Assembly: GCA_001897995.1 (NCBI GenBank)
Contig: MKRV01000258.1
Coordinates: 1-64,000 of the forward strand
DNA: 64,000 nucleotides
DNA from: Alphaproteobacteria bacterium 65-37
Lineage (GTDB): Bacteria > Pseudomonadota > Alphaproteobacteria > Reyranellales > Reyranellaceae
Direction: 5' to 3'
Of the stretch, positions 54,101 through 62,072 are shown piece by piece. The first letter of the stretch is position 1. Every line of letters starts with the position of its first letter. Under the pieces are notes generated by a model. It searched no databases and was not told where the DNA came from. It saw only the letters and a program-made list of their open reading frames with translations. Made by a program: the position numbers and the translations under genes.

Positions 54101-54300
54101 TCCAGCTGCGTGCCGGCCTGACCGATCGCGCGCGCGGCACCGCCGAGGAGGCGGCAGCCGTCGCCCGTCGCCGTGGCGCCAAGGTATGGTTGGCCTACAG
54201 CGAATGGCTGATGGGTGGCCCAGGCTCGCCATCATTCAATCTGCTGGTCGAATCGACCGGCGCGGAGCTGTTGCGGCATCTCACTCATCCGGGCGGATGA
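51187..54300 (+). CDS. Zinc-ribbon / class III cyclase / AAA-ATPase / TPR signalling protein
   Basis: Multidomain protein of 1037 residues. Two CxxC zinc-ribbon pairs (Cys 3, 6, 17, 20 and 28, 31, 42, 45) precede a class III nucleotide cyclase domain (about 62-238) with metal Asp72 in ILFADVFGST and Asp116 in VKVQGDGIMALFG. The usual transition-state Asn is His186 in VHIANRL, while Arg190 is kept. A STAND-type ATPase follows (P-loop ADAGIGKSR, 286-294, where the first Gly is Ala; Walker B VILVEDLHLLD), then helical TPR-like repeats to the end. This layout is common in soil bacteria; cyclic AMP synthesis is likely but not certain. Confidence 0.93.
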   Translation: MRCASCETENAPDNRFCSSCGAALGRLCSSCSHHNFATAQFCTQCGTALERMPTSTAPPAGELKQITILFADVFGSTELIEALDPEEADRRLSPIIDAMKEAVHRFEGTVVKVQGDGIMALFGTPNPQEDHAVRACCAALAMQAALKALPPGTPSVRVGLHSGEVLARVVANDFANELDATGLAVHIANRLQNLAPPGSVALSASTLRGARQFVSVESLGTQQIRGLSAPTEIFLLTGLRRGPNSQRFSGEAGRSAFVGRDAELLLLERGLERASEGDGCAVGLVADAGIGKSRLCFEFAERCRSRGVRVLEGRALAHSRATPFEAVIDVVKAYFEITSDDTPERGRSKIDSVLKSIGADFGTDLVLLFDFLGVGDRAVTVPRSDPAARRERLNGLFRRLIRTAGTRSPAVILVEDLHLLDSGSESLLEVLSDALPGTRILLVVNFRPGYAANWMHSDHYDQFSLAPLRRTAADSLAARLLGGDESTVPLLALIADRACGNPLFIEELVRKFEESGHLAGEQGAYRLLRPPDMRLVPDTVQAIIGARIDGRTEAEKSILQTAAVIGREFALPVLARLVGSLAAQLGNMMHRLAGAGLVYESGTAGSEGLFAFRHPMVQDVAYRSILSEKRRNLHAAVATELEKTLPDPNGAQASFLAYHWEEAGNPLQAASYSMKAGTWHGTRDPAQALQAWKHARRLLVGLSLQGPQRYPLLMASGQIVNLAWREGLTAADVEPYYAEALAIARELGDMRAVTLVTAAYGRALAASGSAEDYVTTVAGVLAMVDDSRPHASLKAVLTAILCHALRLAGDLPRALEANDRALMRVTDIDEIDEQTLGFSVAVWVRGMRAQILAMMGRFEEARPLVDALIAADEATVDVLHRLQAHAVQCDIAWATGDLECLRAHSDQALQLAERSGNPYLLVYGKGYAGLAQAMRGAHSDASTTLSEALAYARRRNAGLENEARLLADLAHVQLRAGLTDRARGTAEEAAAVARRRGAKVWLAYSEWLMGGPGSPSFNLLVESTGAELLRHLTHPGG

Positions 54301-54374
54301 GGACGGCGTAGGGCCTGTGAGAGCGCGCCGACCGTCCGGTCGCTTATCTCCGGCCATGAGCTCCGCAAGAGGTG

Positions 54375-55283
54375 TTAGCCAAGTTCTGCCTTCAGCGCCT
54401 CACCGAGCTGGCGAAACGTTTCCTTGCGTGCCGAGCTGCGGCGCCAGACGAGACCGATGCGGCGGTGGGGCGTCTTGCCCGAGAGCGGCCGAACGGCGAC
54501 GTCGAGGCCGCGGACGATGCCGGCATCGAGGGCCATCTGCGGCATCAGGGTGACGCCGAGATCGTTGGCCACCATCTGCGCCAGGGTATGCAGGCTGGTG
54601 CCGTTGAAGGCCGCATTGCGCCGCGCGCCTTCGAGCTCGCAAGCTGCCAGCGCCTGGTCCCGCAGGCAGTGGCCGTCCTCCAGCAGCAGCAGGTTCTCGC
54701 CTGCGATGTCGGCAGGCGTCGCGGCTTCGGCCTGAGGCAGGTCGTGCCCCGCGGGATAGACGACGGAGAAACGATCCTCGCCGAGATCCATCACCTCGAG
54801 ATCGCCCAATGCGTAGGGTAGTGCCAGCAGCACAGCGTCGAGTTCGCCGGCCTCCAGTCGTTCGATGAGCCGCGCGGTCTGATCCTCGCGCAGGTAGAGC
54901 TGCAGCTTGGGATAGGTCTCGCGCAGACGCGGCAGGGCGCGCGGCAACAGGAAGGGACCAATGGTCGGGATGACGCCGAGATGCAGCGGCCCGGCCATCG
55001 GTTCGCGGGCCGCCCGCGCCAGATCGACCAGCTCTTCGGCGCCCGACAGCAGGCCGCGCGCGCGCTCCGCCAGGTCACGGCCGAGCGGCGTCGGCACGAC
55101 CGTGCGCTTGGTGCGCTCCAGCAGGATGGCGCCCAACAGGTCCTCGAGTTCCTGGATGCCGGCGCTCAAGGTCGACTGGCTGACATTGCAGGCCGAGGCC
55201 GCCTGGCCGAAGTGACAGCGATCAACCACGGCAACCAGATACCGTAGCTGTCGCAGGGTCGGAGTTGGTTTCACCGATCTCAT
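54375..55283 (-). CDS. oxyR: Hydrogen peroxide-sensing LysR regulator OxyR
   Basis: LysR-type activator of 302 residues. The N-terminal winged helix (TLRQLRYLVAVVDRCHFGQA, NVSQSTLSAGIQELEDLLG) is followed by the regulatory domain carrying the peroxide switch LLLEDGHCLRDQALAAC. Cys206 and Cys215 have the same nine-residue spacing as Cys199 and Cys208 of E. coli OxyR, so oxidation to a disulfide is expected to activate it. It is divergent from ahpC across 132 bases containing an AT-rich inverted repeat. Confidence 0.95.
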   Translation of the reverse strand: MRSVKPTPTLRQLRYLVAVVDRCHFGQAASACNVSQSTLSAGIQELEDLLGAILLERTKRTVVPTPLGRDLAERARGLLSGAEELVDLARAAREPMAGPLHLGVIPTIGPFLLPRALPRLRETYPKLQLYLREDQTARLIERLEAGELDAVLLALPYALGDLEVMDLGEDRFSVVYPAGHDLPQAEAATPADIAGENLLLLEDGHCLRDQALAACELEGARRNAAFNGTSLHTLAQMVANDLGVTLMPQMALDAGIVRGLDVAVRPLSGKTPHRRIGLVWRRSSARKETFRQLGEALKAELG

Positions 55284-55299
55284 GTAATCGTTTTTTTCG

Positions 55300-55332
55300 A
55301 TTATTAAATTCGGTATTTTGCGATTTAATAAA
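55300..55332. promoter_or_regulatory. AT-rich inverted repeat between oxyR and ahpC
   Basis: ATTATTAAAT (55300-55309) and ATTTAATAAA (55323-55332) form arms matching at nine of ten positions with a 13-base spacer. The surrounding 55290-55340 is strongly AT-rich in a GC-rich genome. A -10-like TATTAG follows at 55333-55338, with no -35. An activator-dependent ahpC promoter bound by an OxyR tetramer is the natural reading. Confidence 0.6.
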
Positions 55333-55415
55333 TATTAGAACGCTCCTAAGTCTTAGTGCGTCGCCGAGGTCAGCCGTCGCCTCCTCGGCACGACCGAAAT
55401 CCAAGGAGTATCGAA

Positions 55416-55985
55416 ATGTCTTTGATCAACACCGAGATTAAGCCGTTCAAGGCGACTGCCTTCCAGAAGGGCAAGTTCATCGACGTCACCGACGCCAACC
55501 TGAAGGGCAAGGGCAAGTGGTCCGTCGTGTTCTTCTACCCGGCCGACTTCACCTTCGTCTGCCCGACCGAGCTCGAGGACCTGGCCGACAGCTACGCCGA
55601 GTTCAAGAAGCTGGGCGTCGAGATTTACAGCGTCTCGACCGACACGCATTTCAGCCACAAGGCCTGGCACGACACGTCGCCCGCCATCAAGAAGATCGAC
55701 TACGTGATGGTCGGTGACCCGACCGGCACGATCACCCGCAACTTCGGCGTGATGATCGAGGAAGCGGGCCTGGCCGATCGCGGCACCTTCGTCGTCGATC
55801 CCGACGGCAAGATCCAGATCGTCGAGATCACCGCCGGCGGTATCGGTCGCGATGCCAAGGAGTTGCTGCGCAAGGTGAAGGCCGCCCAGTACGTCGCCGC
55901 CCATCCGGGCGAGGTCTGCCCCGCCGCCTGGAAGGAAGGCGAGAAGACCCTGGCCCCGAGCCTCGACCTGGTCGGGAAGATCTAA
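55416..55985 (+). CDS. ahpC: Alkyl hydroperoxide reductase subunit C (peroxiredoxin)
   Basis: Typical two-cysteine peroxiredoxin of 189 residues that reduces H2O2, organic peroxides and peroxynitrite. Peroxidatic Cys49 lies in [11 protein letters not shown] and resolving Cys168 in [13 protein letters not shown]; the C-terminal [20 protein letters not shown] is as in E. coli AhpC. The ATG at 55416 has CAAGGAG upstream; the longer form from 55356 would run into the promoter. It is followed by a stem-loop and ahpF, its reductase. Confidence 0.98.
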   Translation: MSLINTEIKPFKATAFQKGKFIDVTDANLKGKGKWSVVFFYPADFTFVCPTELEDLADSYAEFKKLGVEIYSVSTDTHFSHKAWHDTSPAIKKIDYVMVGDPTGTITRNFGVMIEEAGLADRGTFVVDPDGKIQIVEITAGGIGRDAKELLRKVKAAQYVAAHPGEVCPAAWKEGEKTLAPSLDLVGKI

Positions 55986-56002
55986 CTCCCTCGTCCGCTC
56001 GT

Positions 56003-56027
56003 CCCCTCGGCGAACGCCGCCGAGGGG
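56003..56027 (+). other. Stem-loop between ahpC and ahpF
   Basis: CCCCTCGGCG and CGCCGAGGGG pair perfectly around AACGC. Only TTT follows, three bases on, so termination would be partial. Such intercistronic hairpins commonly protect an upstream message, which would fit a need for far more AhpC than AhpF. Confidence 0.55.
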
Positions 56028-56059
56028 AGGCTTTCCGAGATCGCAAAAGGACCCATGTC

Positions 56060-57640
56060 ATGTTGGACGCCAACCTCAAGACCCAGTTGCAGGGATACCT
56101 CGAGCGCCTGACGCAGCCGGTGGAGCTGGTGGCGTCGCTCGATGAGGGCGAGAAGTCGCGCGAACTGCAGCAACTCCTCGAAGACATCGCTTCACTCTCC
56201 GACAAGGTGACCTTTCTGCGCCACGGTGACGACGCCCGACGGCCCTCCTTCGCTATCGTCCGCACCGGAACGGACATCTCGGTCCGTTTTGCCGGCCTGC
56301 CGATGGGCCATGAATTCACCTCGCTGGTGCTGGCGCTGCTGCAGGTCGGCGGCCATCCCAGCAAGGAGACGGCGGAGACGATCGCCCGCATCCAGAGCCT
56401 GGAAGGCGAGCGGCGGTTCGAAACCTACTTCTCCCTGTCGTGCCAGAACTGCCCCGACGTGGTGCAGGCATTGAACCTGATGAGCGTGCTCAATCCGAGT
56501 GTCCGCCACGTCGCGATCGACGGAGCGCTGTTTCAGGACGAGGTCGAGAAGCGTGGCGTGATGGCCGTGCCCTCGGTGTTTCTGAACGGCGAGCCTTTCG
56601 GGCAGGGTCGCATGAGCCTGGAGCAGATCCTGGCCAAGCTCGACACCGGCGCCAGCGAACGTGCCGCCGAGGAGATTGCCGCCAAGGCCACCTTCGACGT
56701 GCTGGTGGTGGGCGGAGGCCCGGCCGGCGCGGCAGCTGCGATCTACGCGGCGCGCAAGGGCATCCGTACCGGCATCGTCTCCGAGCGATTCGGCGGCCAG
56801 GTGCTGGACACGATGGGCATCGAGAATTTCATCTCCGTCTCCCATACCGAGGGGCCGAAGATGGCCGCGGCGCTGGAAAGCCACGTCAAGGACTACGAAG
56901 TCGACGTGATGGACCTGCAGACCGCCACCAGGCTCGTGCCGGCGGCACAGCCGGGCGGCCTCGTCGAACTGCAGCTGAAGAGCGGCGCGACGCTCAAGGC
57001 GCGCACCGTGGTGCTCTCACCCGGTGCCCGCTGGCGGCAGATGAACGTCCCGGGCGAAGCCGAATATCGCAACAAGGGCGTGGCCTATTGCCCGCATTGC
57101 GACGGTCCGCTGTTCAAGGGAAAGCGCGTGGCGGTCATCGGCGGCGGCAATTCCGGCGTCGAGGCGGCGATCGATCTGGCGGGCATTGTGGCGCACGTCA
57201 CCTTGATCGAGTTCGACAGCCAGTTGCGCGCCGACGCGGTACTGCAGGCGAAGCTTCGCTCCCTGCCCAACGTCACCGTTCTCGTCTCCGCGCAGACGAC
57301 GGAAGTGCATGGCGACGGGGCCAAGGTGACGGGTCTCACCTACAAGGACCGCACCCATGACGCGAGCAAGCGGGTCGAGCTCGACGGCATCTTCGTGCAG
57401 ATCGGCCTCGTACCCAACACCGAATGGCTGAAGGGTGCGATTGCGCTCAGCCCGCGCGGAGAGATCGAGGTCGACGCCCGCGGTGCCGCCTCCGCGCCTG
57501 GCCTCTTCGCCGCCGGCGATGCCACGACCGTGCCCTACAAGCAGATCGTCATCGCCATGGGCGAGGGCGCCAAGGCCGCCCTTTCGGCCTTCGACTACCT
57601 GATCCGCACTGAGCCGGTCGATCTCGCCAAGGCCGCGTGA
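56060..57640 (+). CDS. ahpF: Alkyl hydroperoxide reductase subunit F
   Basis: NADH-dependent flavoprotein disulfide reductase that re-reduces AhpC, 526 residues (E. coli 521). The N-terminal double thioredoxin fold carries the Cys128-Cys131 pair ([11 protein letters not shown]), followed by a thioredoxin-reductase part. That part has FAD motif [24 protein letters not shown] motif [19 protein letters not shown], the second redox pair Cys344-Cys347 (YCPHCDG) and [26 protein letters not shown] is nine bases before the ATG. Confidence 0.98.
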   Translation: MLDANLKTQLQGYLERLTQPVELVASLDEGEKSRELQQLLEDIASLSDKVTFLRHGDDARRPSFAIVRTGTDISVRFAGLPMGHEFTSLVLALLQVGGHPSKETAETIARIQSLEGERRFETYFSLSCQNCPDVVQALNLMSVLNPSVRHVAIDGALFQDEVEKRGVMAVPSVFLNGEPFGQGRMSLEQILAKLDTGASERAAEEIAAKATFDVLVVGGGPAGAAAAIYAARKGIRTGIVSERFGGQVLDTMGIENFISVSHTEGPKMAAALESHVKDYEVDVMDLQTATRLVPAAQPGGLVELQLKSGATLKARTVVLSPGARWRQMNVPGEAEYRNKGVAYCPHCDGPLFKGKRVAVIGGGNSGVEAAIDLAGIVAHVTLIEFDSQLRADAVLQAKLRSLPNVTVLVSAQTTEVHGDGAKVTGLTYKDRTHDASKRVELDGIFVQIGLVPNTEWLKGAIALSPRGEIEVDARGAASAPGLFAAGDATTVPYKQIVIAMGEGAKAALSAFDYLIRTEPVDLAKAA

Positions 57641-57685
57641 TCCAGCGACGGTCGTCCAGTCGCGAGGCAGCACCCACTCACCCTG

Positions 57686-57710
57686 CCTCTCCCCCGAAAC
57701 GGGGGAGAGG
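57686..57710. repeat. GC-rich palindromic repeat with 11-bp perfect stem
   Basis: CCTCTCCCCCG and CGGGGGAGAGG flank a 3-base AAA loop in the convergent gap after ahpF. There is no T-tract on either strand. It is similar in composition to the palindrome at 28114-28138 and probably belongs to the same class of interspersed repeat. Confidence 0.6.
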
Positions 57711-57744
57711 AGCATGACGATGGACGATCGCGGAGGTTGGCCAG

Positions 57745-58119
57745 TCAGCCCGGCATCTTGTCGATGAAACCCACCACCGAAGCCAGACGGCCATCCGGCG
57801 CCAAGGTGCAGAAATCGACACCCTCGACGACCGACGGTCCTGCCGCCGGTCCCAGCGACCACGAAAAGCGCAGCGCCCCGTTATGGTGGTCGACCTTGGA
57901 TATCCGCTTCAGCACGAAACCCGGGAACTTGGCCTGCACGCCCGCCAACATGGCGTCCACGCCGCTGTGACCGTCACTGATCATCACCGGATCGCGATAA
58001 GTACCTTTCTCCGCGAAGGCCTGTGCGACGGCCGCGGCGCGGCGCTCGGCATCGGTCTCGTTCCAAGCGGTAACGTAGGCTTCGATCGTGGCATCGGGCG
58101 ACGTAGTGGTGACAGACAT
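57745..58119 (-). CDS. SnoaL/NTF2-like protein
   Basis: Protein of 124 residues with an NTF2-like fold pattern: TIEAYVTAWNETDAERRAAA, FAEKGTYRDPVMISDGHSGV and LRFSWSLGPAAGPSVVEGVD. It resembles short cyclase-like or ketosteroid-isomerase-like proteins; no catalytic residues can be named. AGGAGCAA precedes the start. It lies downstream of the PAS kinase gene on this strand with an 77-base gap. Confidence 0.86.
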   Translation of the reverse strand: MSVTTTSPDATIEAYVTAWNETDAERRAAAVAQAFAEKGTYRDPVMISDGHSGVDAMLAGVQAKFPGFVLKRISKVDHHNGALRFSWSLGPAAGPSVVEGVDFCTLAPDGRLASVVGFIDKMPG

Positions 58120-58196
58120 TGCTTGCTCCTCTGCATGGTTGGTCCACGAGGGAGATAAGCGTGAGACAGTCGCCGGAGCGATTTCCTGGGAGGTAA

Positions 58197-60821
58197 TCAG
58201 GGCGTGCCGGCTGCCGGCTGGGTCGCGGCCGCCTCCGGCAACACCACCGTGAAGCGCGCACCGCCATCCGGTTTGTTAGCGGCAGCGATAGACCCACCCA
58301 TTTCCTCGACGATGCGCTGGCAGACAGCGAGGCCGAGGCCGGTACCTTTGGCACGCGACTTGGTGGTGACGAACATCTCGAACAGGTGCGGCAGGATGTG
58401 CTGAGCAATGCCGGGGCCGTTGTCGTCGACGATGATGCGCACCGCCCGGCCCCGCGGCGTCATGATCGCGGCGGCGGTGACCGCGATCGCCATGTCGTTG
58501 CGATGCGCCTCGGGATCGCTTTCGGCGAGGGCATCACGCGCATTGTTGATCAGGTTGATCAGCACCTGCTCCAGCCGGCCGACATGCCCCATGACCAGCG
58601 GCAAAGGCTCGCCCTGTTCCAAGGTCAGCGTGATACGCGCATTGCGTACGGCCGCACCCGCGAGATCGACGCCAGCCGCAAGCGCCGCCCGCACGTCGAA
58701 GGGTGTCGGCTTTTCGGCAGCGGTGGACCGTGAGAAGGCACGCAGTTCGCCGGTGAGGCGGCTCATACGGTCGACCTGCTTCAGCACGCGCTCGAACCGG
58801 GTGGCCACCGGGCCCGGCTCGACCGTCCGGTGAGCGCGTTCGGCCGCTTCCAGATCCTCGAGCGCCGCCTCGGCCGCCAGCGTGATCACCTGCAAGGGCT
58901 GATTGACCTCGTGGATCACCGTCGCAGCGATGGCGCCGACACTCTTCAGGCGCTCGGCATCGAACAGGGCGCGTTCGGTCTCCCGGCGTACCGTATCGTC
59001 GACGCCGACGAACACGATCTGACGAACGAGCCCCTCGGCGTTCAGTACCGGCTTGGCAGTGACCTCGAACACGCGAACCCGGCCGTCGGCGTCGGGAACG
59101 GTAAGCGTGCCGCGCGCTGCGACCAGCGCCTCCTCGGTCCAAGAACGATCGAGCCAAGCCGCCAGGATGAACGGATCGACCGGCTGGGCGAAGACGGTGC
59201 GCAAGGAACGGCCGATCGCCTGGTCGGGCGAAAGGCCGCTGAAGGCCGCGAACTCGTGGTTCACCATCAGCATGTCGAGATTACTGTCGGTCAGCACCAC
59301 CAGCGCCGCGCTGGAATCGATGATCGACCGCAGGCGGGCGCGTTCCTGCTCCAACCGCCGAGAAAGCCTCACCTCGCTGTCGATGTCGCGCACTACGCCG
59401 CTCACGATCGCCGTGCCATCTTCGCGCACGTAGCGGCGGAAACGTGCCTCGGCGTGGCGCACGGCATCCTCGGCGTCGACGGCGGCGCGCAGAATGCGGA
59501 AGCGTATTTCGCGAACCCTGCCATCGTCGCTGCGCGGCTCGCCACGAAGAGCATCGCGCAGCCGTTCGTGGTCATCCGGATGGACGCGATCGAGCACGGC
59601 CGTTCCCATCAGCTCGGCAGCCGGCATCCCGAACAGATCGGCGGCAGCGGCACTTACGAAGATCAGCACACCCCGCACGACGTCGATCTCGAACACCATG
59701 TCGGCCATCGATTCGACGAGCCGCTGATAGTCCCGGCGGGCCCGATCACTCTGCAGCTGCAGCGTCTTGAGATGAGTAACATCGATGCGCAGGCCGACGG
59801 TACGGCCCGATGCCGTCCTCTTCTCCGACCATTCGTACCAGCGGCCGTTGGGCGCGATTTGGGTCTGCTGCATTTCCTTGGAACGGAAACGCTGAACCCA
59901 GGCCTGCACCGTCTCGTGCTGTTGTGCGGCGTCGCCGCCGCGGGACGCCGCTGCCCGCATCGCGAGCTCCGTATAGGTCAAGCCGATCGCGTCGGGCTGC
60001 GAAAGGCTCGGGCTCGCATCCCGAGCAGTGACGTTGAACAGGATCAGCCGCTCGTTGGTGTCATAGACGGTGAGGCCGGCCGGCAACGCTTCGACGGTCT
60101 CCGAAAGGAGGGCCTCGGCCTCGCGCGCCTGGGTATAGAGGGCATGACGTTCCAGCGCCGCACGGCCCACCAGCAGCAGCAGCACCGATCCTGCCACGAT
60201 GAAGCCCAGCGTACTGAGCGCCAGCGCGCCCAATGCCGTCTGGTAGCGGTCGATCACGCGGTCGATCACCCCTTCGAGGTCGCTGGCGACAATTGCCCCG
60301 GCACGGTTCAGCTCAGCGAAGGCCTGCAGCACCTGGCGCATCTCGTCATGGCCGAAGAGCGGCGGTTGTTCGGCCAGGATCGGCGTCAGGATGTCGGCGA
60401 GACGCTGCGCATCGGCGCAGACCGGTCCCCCTGGCAGCACGCACTTGCGCTCGACCTGCGCTTCAAAGCGCGTCCAGGCGGTGCGCAAGGTCGGCAAAGC
60501 ATGAACGGAATGACGACCGCCATCGGTATAGGCCTGCACGGCATAGACCAGCTCGCCACCGGCACGTGCGAGATCGAGGATTTCGGCCGACTTGCGTCGC
60601 GCCGCCACGGTCTCGTTCTGATGCAGGGCCAGCCAGAGATAGAGGAACGAGGCGAGGCAACAAACGAGGAACAGCGCCGCCGCGCCGGTCGCCCACGCGA
60701 CGCCCGGGGTACCCAGCGCCCGACGTACCAGCATCGGCAGCGAGCGCAGCAGGCCTGCAAACGACAGGGGCTGCGACCGCGATGCCGTCTCCGGAGAGGA
60801 ACTCGCTGCGGACATGTCCAA
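58197..60821 (-). CDS. PAS-domain sensor histidine kinase, hybrid-free
   Basis: Membrane sensor kinase of 874 residues. Two helices (about 43-66 and 196-220) enclose a periplasmic sensor of about 130 residues containing two Cys (CVLPGGPVCAD). Three PAS domains follow in the cytoplasm (about 235-345, 355-480 and 490-610). The transmitter has phospho-acceptor His637 in IHEVNQPLQVITLAAEAAL, the N-box LINLINNARDAL, DDNGPGIAQHILPHLFEMF and TTKSRAKGTGLGLAVCQRIV. No response regulator adjoins it. The similar HEVNQPL box places it with FixL/DctB-type kinases; signal and target are unknown. Confidence 0.93.
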   Translation of the reverse strand: MDMSAASSSPETASRSQPLSFAGLLRSLPMLVRRALGTPGVAWATGAAALFLVCCLASFLYLWLALHQNETVAARRKSAEILDLARAGGELVYAVQAYTDGGRHSVHALPTLRTAWTRFEAQVERKCVLPGGPVCADAQRLADILTPILAEQPPLFGHDEMRQVLQAFAELNRAGAIVASDLEGVIDRVIDRYQTALGALALSTLGFIVAGSVLLLLVGRAALERHALYTQAREAEALLSETVEALPAGLTVYDTNERLILFNVTARDASPSLSQPDAIGLTYTELAMRAAASRGGDAAQQHETVQAWVQRFRSKEMQQTQIAPNGRWYEWSEKRTASGRTVGLRIDVTHLKTLQLQSDRARRDYQRLVESMADMVFEIDVVRGVLIFVSAAAADLFGMPAAELMGTAVLDRVHPDDHERLRDALRGEPRSDDGRVREIRFRILRAAVDAEDAVRHAEARFRRYVREDGTAIVSGVVRDIDSEVRLSRRLEQERARLRSIIDSSAALVVLTDSNLDMLMVNHEFAAFSGLSPDQAIGRSLRTVFAQPVDPFILAAWLDRSWTEEALVAARGTLTVPDADGRVRVFEVTAKPVLNAEGLVRQIVFVGVDDTVRRETERALFDAERLKSVGAIAATVIHEVNQPLQVITLAAEAALEDLEAAERAHRTVEPGPVATRFERVLKQVDRMSRLTGELRAFSRSTAAEKPTPFDVRAALAAGVDLAGAAVRNARITLTLEQGEPLPLVMGHVGRLEQVLINLINNARDALAESDPEAHRNDMAIAVTAAAIMTPRGRAVRIIVDDNGPGIAQHILPHLFEMFVTTKSRAKGTGLGLAVCQRIVEEMGGSIAAANKPDGGARFTVVLPEAAATQPAAGTP

Positions 60822-60936
60822 GCCGCCTTCTTACATCACGACGCCGGTGCCGGTCGCTGCAATGCAGCGGCCACGCCGGACAAAGTGATGTGCAGCGGAA
60901 TATTGCGGGCGCTGCGCGAGATTATCGACCTTGGTC

Positions 60937-61308
60937 TTATGCCGGTACGCTTTCGATCCAGCGTCGTGCCTTGTCGAGGTCGTCGAAGATCCGCATCGAG
61001 CGGTCGGCCGAGGCGAGAACACCGAGCGCCCGCGAAACCCGTTCGGCCTGGGCGTCGGTCACCACCAGCGCCAACGCCCCGACCGGGCCACGCTGGTGAT
61101 AGCCGCGGAACAGCACGCTGACGGCCAGCATGTCGTCCTGCCCCATGGCCGGCCGGCCGTGGCGGGCATCGAACAGCTTGCGCCACGCCACGGCGCCGCC
61201 CCCGTCGACGGCCCTGAGGTAGGCCTCGAGATCGGTTCGTGTGAAATCGCCCTCGGCCGTGACGGCGACCAGCCGCGTGCGCGAGTCGATGATCCAGTGA
61301 AGCGGCAT
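60937..61308 (-). CDS. Conserved small protein, SpoIIAA/STAS-like
   Basis: Protein of 123 residues. The pattern LHWIIDSRTRLVAVTAEGDF, then TRTDLEAYLRAV and WRKLFDARHGRPAMGQDDML, resembles the SpoIIAA-like/STAS-related fold found near sensor kinases in Alphaproteobacteria. No catalytic residues can be assigned. It is encoded just upstream of the large PAS kinase on the same strand (115 bases, no other gene between), suggesting a shared role in stress signalling. Confidence 0.75.
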   Translation of the reverse strand: MPLHWIIDSRTRLVAVTAEGDFTRTDLEAYLRAVDGGGAVAWRKLFDARHGRPAMGQDDMLAVSVLFRGYHQRGPVGALALVVTDAQAERVSRALGVLASADRSMRIFDDLDKARRWIESVPA

Positions 61309-61354
61309 CCCTGTCTTGGTCTTTCCGTCGAGCTCTCGCGTTCCGTCACGATGT

Positions 61355-61945
61355 CTATTTCGATGCCCGCTTCGTCTTCGTCGCCGGCACCCAGCGCACC
61401 ACGCCGTTCTCCAGACACTCGTTCATGAACTGCACCGTCTGCTGGATACCACGCGCAAAGGCTTCCTGTTTCTGCTGGCGCTGCACGATACCCGGCTTGG
61501 TAACGTAGTGGGCGCGTCCTTTCTCGACGATTTCCCCGAGCTCCAGCAGCCGCTTCAGCTTGCGGCGTACGGTCTCGCGGGGAATGCCCGACGTACTGGC
61601 GATCGACGTAGCGTTGACGGCGCGCTGTCCCTCGATGCCGATCACGCTCTCGAAAGTGTGGTGCTTGGCGCGAAAGGCGGCGTCGCGCATGCCGGGCTCG
61701 ATCGCCGCCGTACCGATGATTTCAGACACCAGGGCGAGGTCGAGATCGCCGCCGTAGAGCCCACGGCGTTCCCGTTCGATGCGGTGCAGATAGTTGCCGA
61801 TCAGCAGGATGAAGAGCCGAGAGACGGCGGAGTTGTCGGCAAGAACTATTCGGCCCTCGGGAGCAATCGCTGTCGCGCGCCGGCGGGGCATGGGGGTCTC
61901 CTCGCCGGCCTTTTGTGGGACGGCTCGTTGGGAACGCCTCACCAT
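61355..61945 (-). CDS. Winged-helix transcriptional regulator
   Basis: Protein of 196 residues. The C-terminal half holds a winged helix (NATSIASTSGIPRETVRRKL with KRLLELGEIVEKGRAHYV), while the N-terminal half (ADNSAVSRLFILLIGNYLHR onward) is helical and of no known effector class. Starts at 61945 (AAGGAGAA) and 61891 (GAGGAG) are both plausible. It is divergent from the autotransporter gene across 127 bases that contain two palindromes, so it is a candidate regulator of that gene. Confidence 0.8.
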   Translation of the reverse strand: MVRRSQRAVPQKAGEETPMPRRRATAIAPEGRIVLADNSAVSRLFILLIGNYLHRIERERRGLYGGDLDLALVSEIIGTAAIEPGMRDAAFRAKHHTFESVIGIEGQRAVNATSIASTSGIPRETVRRKLKRLLELGEIVEKGRAHYVTKPGIVQRQQKQEAFARGIQQTVQFMNECLENGVVRWVPATKTKRASK

Positions 61946-61971
61946 TTCTCCTTGTCGGTTTTTACGTGCCT

Positions 61972-61988
61972 ATGGGCAGATCGCCCAT
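61972..61988. promoter_or_regulatory. Inverted repeat near the regulator start
   Basis: ATGGGC-AGATC-GCCCAT lies 27 bases upstream of the winged-helix regulator start (minus strand). A regulator binding here could control itself. No other signal is evident nearby. Confidence 0.35.
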
Positions 61989-62051
61989 TTTGAGCAGTCG
62001 CCGCCTTGTCGGAAAGGTGTTTGCACCTAGTCTGCGGCGGCATCTTATCAA

Positions 62052-62063
62052 CAAGTATACTTG
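62052..62063. promoter_or_regulatory. 12-bp perfect palindrome upstream of the autotransporter gene
   Basis: CAAGTATACTTG is 9 bases before the ATG at 62073. TATACT (62056-62061) within it is a good -10 box, so a bound protein would block initiation. It shares the GTATAC core with the operator at 17981-17990. Confidence 0.45.
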
Positions 62064-62072
62064 GCGGGATCA

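Noticed and set aside
58830-61121. Open frame of 763 codons opposite the PAS histidine kinase
   Set aside because: It has the same reverse-strand composition effect; the kinase on the other strand has clear domains and motifs.
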